Positions 5,661-7,156 of a DNA stretch of 7,156 nt are shown piece after piece. The notes under the pieces were generated by a model. It had not been told where the DNA came from and ran no database searches. It saw only the letters and a program-made list of their open reading frames with translations. This stretch comes from Thermocaproicibacter sp036844765 (lineage in GTDB: Bacteria > Bacillota > Clostridia > Oscillospirales > Acutalibacteraceae). A program made the position numbers and the translations under genes. Every line of letters starts with the position of its first letter. Position 1 is the stretch's first letter. The stretch lies in the NCBI GenBank assembly GCA_036844765.1, contig DAIUFE010000064.1, forward strand, positions 1 through 7,156. Direction: 5' to 3'.

Positions 5661-6794
5661 ATGAATATCCTGATCCTTTCGGCGGCCACGGGGGGCGGCC
5701 ATCTGCGCGCCTCGCGGGCCATCTGCTCCTATATTGAAAAAAGCGACCCGGAATCGAAGGCCGAGGTGGTCGACGCGCTCAAGAGCATCGGCGGCGTGCT
5801 GGATAAGACCGTCTGCAACGGCTACCACGTCCTGGCCATGCGCACGCCCAAGCTGTTCGGCAAGCTCTACCGCGCCACCAACCGCAAAAGCCCGCTCTAC
5901 GACCTGATGACGCGGTTCAGCGGCGCGTTCAGCCGCATGCTGCTGCCCGCCATCGAGGCCCGCCGGCCGGATGCGATCATCGCGACGCACCCGTTCGTCT
6001 CCGAGATGGTCTCGCACCTCAAGGGGATCGGCGCGGTGGACGTGCCCCTCGTCACGCTGATGACGGACTACGGCCCGCACCGCGCGTGGATCGCGCCGCA
6101 TGTGGACGCCTACGTCGTCGCGGACGCGGGCATGATCCCCCAGATGGAGGCGATGGGCGTCCCGCGCGGGAAGATCCACCCGTTCGGCATCCCGGTGGGG
6201 CATGTGTTCTTCACCCCGACGGACCGCCCCGCCCTGCGCAAAAAGCTGGGGCTGGACCCCGCCCTGCCCACGGTGCTGGTCATGGCGGGCAGCTTCGGCG
6301 TCACGAACGTGCTGGGCATCTACCGCCAGATCGTCCGCGCGGACATCCCGTTCCAGGCGGTCGTGATCACCGGCCGCAACGAGAAGCTCTACGCCGCCTT
6401 CGCGGACGAGGTGGAGCGCAGCCCCAAGCCGACCCGGCTGGTCTTTTTCACCGACGAGGTGGAAAATTACATGCACTCCTCCGACCTGCTGATCACCAAG
6501 CCCGGCGGCCTCACGGTCTCCGAGGCGCTGGCCTGCAACATCCCGCTCGCGGTGTTCGACGCCATCCCCGGCCAGGAGGAGGACAACGCCGATTTCCTCC
6601 TCACCCACAACATGGCCGTGCGCCTCAAGCCCGGCGAGGACTGCGGCGCCGTGATCCGCTCCCTCCTCGAGGACAGCCGCCGTCTCGACCGCATGCGCAG
6701 CTCCTGCGCCGAGTTCGACAAGTCCCGCTCCTCCGAGAACATCCTCTCCCTCACCCGCCGCCTCGCCGCCGATTACCAGAAGCTCAAGTCCTGA
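5661..6794 (+). CDS. MGDG-synthase/UgtP-like glycosyltransferase (GT28 type)
   Basis: This 377-residue GT-B enzyme probably transfers sugar from a UDP-sugar to diacylglycerol or another membrane lipid at the inner face of the membrane. The N-terminal MGDG-synthase domain shows LILSAATGGGHLRAS (4-18), THPFVSEMV (109-117) and TDYGPHRAW (135-143). The GT28 C-terminal domain shows VMAGSFGV (207-214), TKPGGLTVSEAL (279-290) and PGQEEDNADFL (303-313), which form the nucleotide-sugar site in MurG/UgtP enzymes. Length fits the family (about 370-400). In Bacillus, UgtP makes the glycolipid anchor of lipoteichoic acid; the product here is unproven. ATG 5661 is 11 nt after GGGGGAG. TTG 5652 (three extra residues) is 7 nt after GGAGG and remains possible. 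It has its own promoter, divergent from the VanW gene. Confidence 0.94.
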   Translation: MNILILSAATGGGHLRASRAICSYIEKSDPESKAEVVDALKSIGGVLDKTVCNGYHVLAMRTPKLFGKLYRATNRKSPLYDLMTRFSGAFSRMLLPAIEARRPDAIIATHPFVSEMVSHLKGIGAVDVPLVTLMTDYGPHRAWIAPHVDAYVVADAGMIPQMEAMGVPRGKIHPFGIPVGHVFFTPTDRPALRKKLGLDPALPTVLVMAGSFGVTNVLGIYRQIVRADIPFQAVVITGRNEKLYAAFADEVERSPKPTRLVFFTDEVENYMHSSDLLITKPGGLTVSEALACNIPLAVFDAIPGQEEDNADFLLTHNMAVRLKPGEDCGAVIRSLLEDSRRLDRMRSSCAEFDKSRSSENILSLTRRLAADYQKLKS

Positions 6795-6810
6795 CCGGCA
6801 AAGCCGGTTT
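6794..6810 (+). terminator. Short hairpin at the stop codon of the UgtP-like gene, likely terminator
   Basis: ACCGGC (6794-6799), loop AAA, GCCGGT (6803-6808) begins on the last base of the stop codon and is followed by TT and then CGG. The stem is short and the T-run poor, so termination here may be partial. The same core recurs at 5248-5263. Confidence 0.4.
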
Positions 6811-6852
6811 CGGCCCGCCGTGTAGTGCAGAGTGAATCAAAAGCTTATTTAG

Positions 6853-6878
6853 GCGGGACAGTTTGGGGACGCTCCCGC
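6853..6878. repeat. Inverted repeat with GGGAC-rich loop
   Basis: GCGGGA (6853-6858) and TCCCGC (6873-6878) enclose a 14-base loop containing CAGTTTGGGGAC. This resembles, from memory only, GGGAC-type intergenic repeats of Firmicutes. A 24-base pure pyrimidine tract (6878-6901) follows. Confidence 0.4.
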
Positions 6879-6916
6879 TTCTTCCTCCTTTCTTTTCCTC
6901 TGCGGGGCCTTTGGCA

Positions 6917-6939
6917 GGGAGGGGGCGCAGCCCCCTCCC
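6917..6939. repeat. Perfect 10-bp GC palindrome, intergenic
   Basis: GGGAGGGGGC (6917-6926), loop GCA, GCCCCCTCCC (6930-6939). The stem is perfect. No T-run follows in either direction, so it is not a standard terminator; it may be a dispersed intergenic repeat or a transcript 3'-end stabiliser between convergent genes. Confidence 0.6.
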
Positions 6940-6947
6940 GACTATAA

Positions 6948-7004
6948 CCCCCTTCCGCGCTCGGCGGGCTTACAATTCCGCCGCGCTTCCCGCGCGGGAG
7001 GGGG
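6948..7004. repeat. Two-tier palindrome, possible REP/MITE-like element
   Basis: The outer arms CCCCCTTCCGCGC (6948-6960) and GCGCGGGAGGGGG (6992-7004) pair over 13 positions with one G-T wobble. Nested inside, CGGCGG (6962-6967) pairs with CCGCCG (6978-6983) around a 10-base loop. The right arm runs into further G tracts (7000-7011). Together with the two preceding inverted repeats this fills most of the gene-free stretch 6811-7040. I see no gene in that stretch. Confidence 0.5.
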
Positions 7005-7081
7005 CAGGGGGTGAGCGTTGGTTTGCAGGGCGCTGAAAGTTTGCAGAAACAATACGGGATGTATATTTTAAGCTTTGTTTT

Positions 7082-7097
7082 CTGAATTTGAATTCAG
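7082..7097. repeat. AT-rich 7-bp palindrome
   Basis: CTGAATT (7082-7088), TG, AATTCAG (7091-7097), with a second pair TTAAGC (7068-7073) and GCTTAA (7097-7102) around it. It lies just after the putative stop codon of the leftward gene at the right edge and is markedly more AT-rich than its surroundings. It could be an operator or part of a transcript end. Confidence 0.4.
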
Positions 7098-7104
7098 CTT
7101 AATT

Positions 7105-7156
7105 TTAGTTTGCGCTCAAGCCGCGCAGCTTCAGCCCCGCCTTCTGAGTTTCGATT
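7105..7156 (-). CDS. Possible C-terminal end of a leftward gene entering from the right
   Basis: On the minus strand a frame open from the right edge reads IETQKAGLKLRGLSAN and ends at TAA 7107-7105. Most of its codons end in G or C, as in the real genes here, and the sequence turns AT-rich right after the stop. Another frame is also open, to TGA 7096-7094, but with mixed third positions. The segment is too short to identify a family. Confidence 0.3.
   Translation of the reverse strand, partial: IETQKAGLKLRGLSAN

Noticed and set aside
5595..6608. Minus-strand open frame (337 codons) opposite the UgtP-like gene
   Set aside because: Shadow of GC-rich codons; the plus strand carries all the family motifs, a promoter and a ribosome binding site.
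6878..6901. Perfect AAAGGAGG on the minus strand within a purine tract, as a sign of a small gene
   Set aside because: No ATG, GTG or TTG follows at a usable distance, and the sequence runs into stops; it is a by-product of the polypyrimidine tract.
6996..7011. G-quadruplex in the plus strand
   Set aside because: Only three closely spaced runs of three or more G are present; the fourth run is about 17 bases away.
7041..7067. Plus-strand promoter-like TTGCAG ... TATATT
   Set aside because: The spacer is only 15 bp and nothing rightward is visible behind it; AT-rich patches give such matches by chance.

Overview
The window reads like chromosomal DNA of a GC-rich Firmicute, most likely a gut-type clostridium (Oscillospirales-like). 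That placement is inferred from the mix of strongly GC-biased codons with AT-rich sigma-A type promoters, purine-rich ribosome binding sites, TTG start codons and the gene families present (VanW/YoaR-type envelope protein, UgtP/MGDG-synthase-type glycosyltransferase, glutamine-dependent NAD synthase). No 16S or other marker gene is present, so the assignment is tentative.

Layout. From about 3629 leftwards runs a minus-strand operon: a family-2 glycosyltransferase (TTG start at 3492), a polytopic flippase-like protein of the LPG-synthase transmembrane/UPF0104 family, and a glutamine-hydrolysing NAD+ synthase cut by the left edge. The last two genes share an ATGA stop/start overlap. The operon has its own promoter (TTGACT, 17 bp, AAGAAT with an extended TG), whose -35 lies inside the terminator hairpin of the upstream gene. 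That upstream gene, also on the minus strand (3637-5214), encodes a membrane-anchored VanW-domain protein. It is preceded by a strong promoter (TATAAT at 5502-5497) and an unusually long leader of about 275 nt packed with hairpins. The leader contains a small upstream ORF whose TGA overlaps the proposed TTG start of the VanW gene. Back to back with this promoter lies a plus-strand promoter (extended -10 at 5577-5585) driving a UgtP/MGDG-synthase-like glycosyltransferase (5661-6794). The right end (6795-7104) is intergenic, with several strong palindromes resembling dispersed intergenic repeats. What looks like the last codons of a leftward gene enters from the right edge.

How the genes may work together. 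Both sides of the divergent promoter region encode cell-envelope functions: a surface-exposed peptidoglycan-associated VanW/G5 protein, a glycolipid-type glycosyltransferase, and a glycosyltransferase plus membrane flippase-like pair that could build or export a lipid-linked sugar. NAD synthase is a housekeeping gene apparently carried along by translational coupling. The most unusual part is the VanW leader (about 5215-5490), which looks like a structured regulatory RNA that I cannot assign to a family. No CRISPR array, tRNA, rRNA, insertion sequence or phage gene was recognised.
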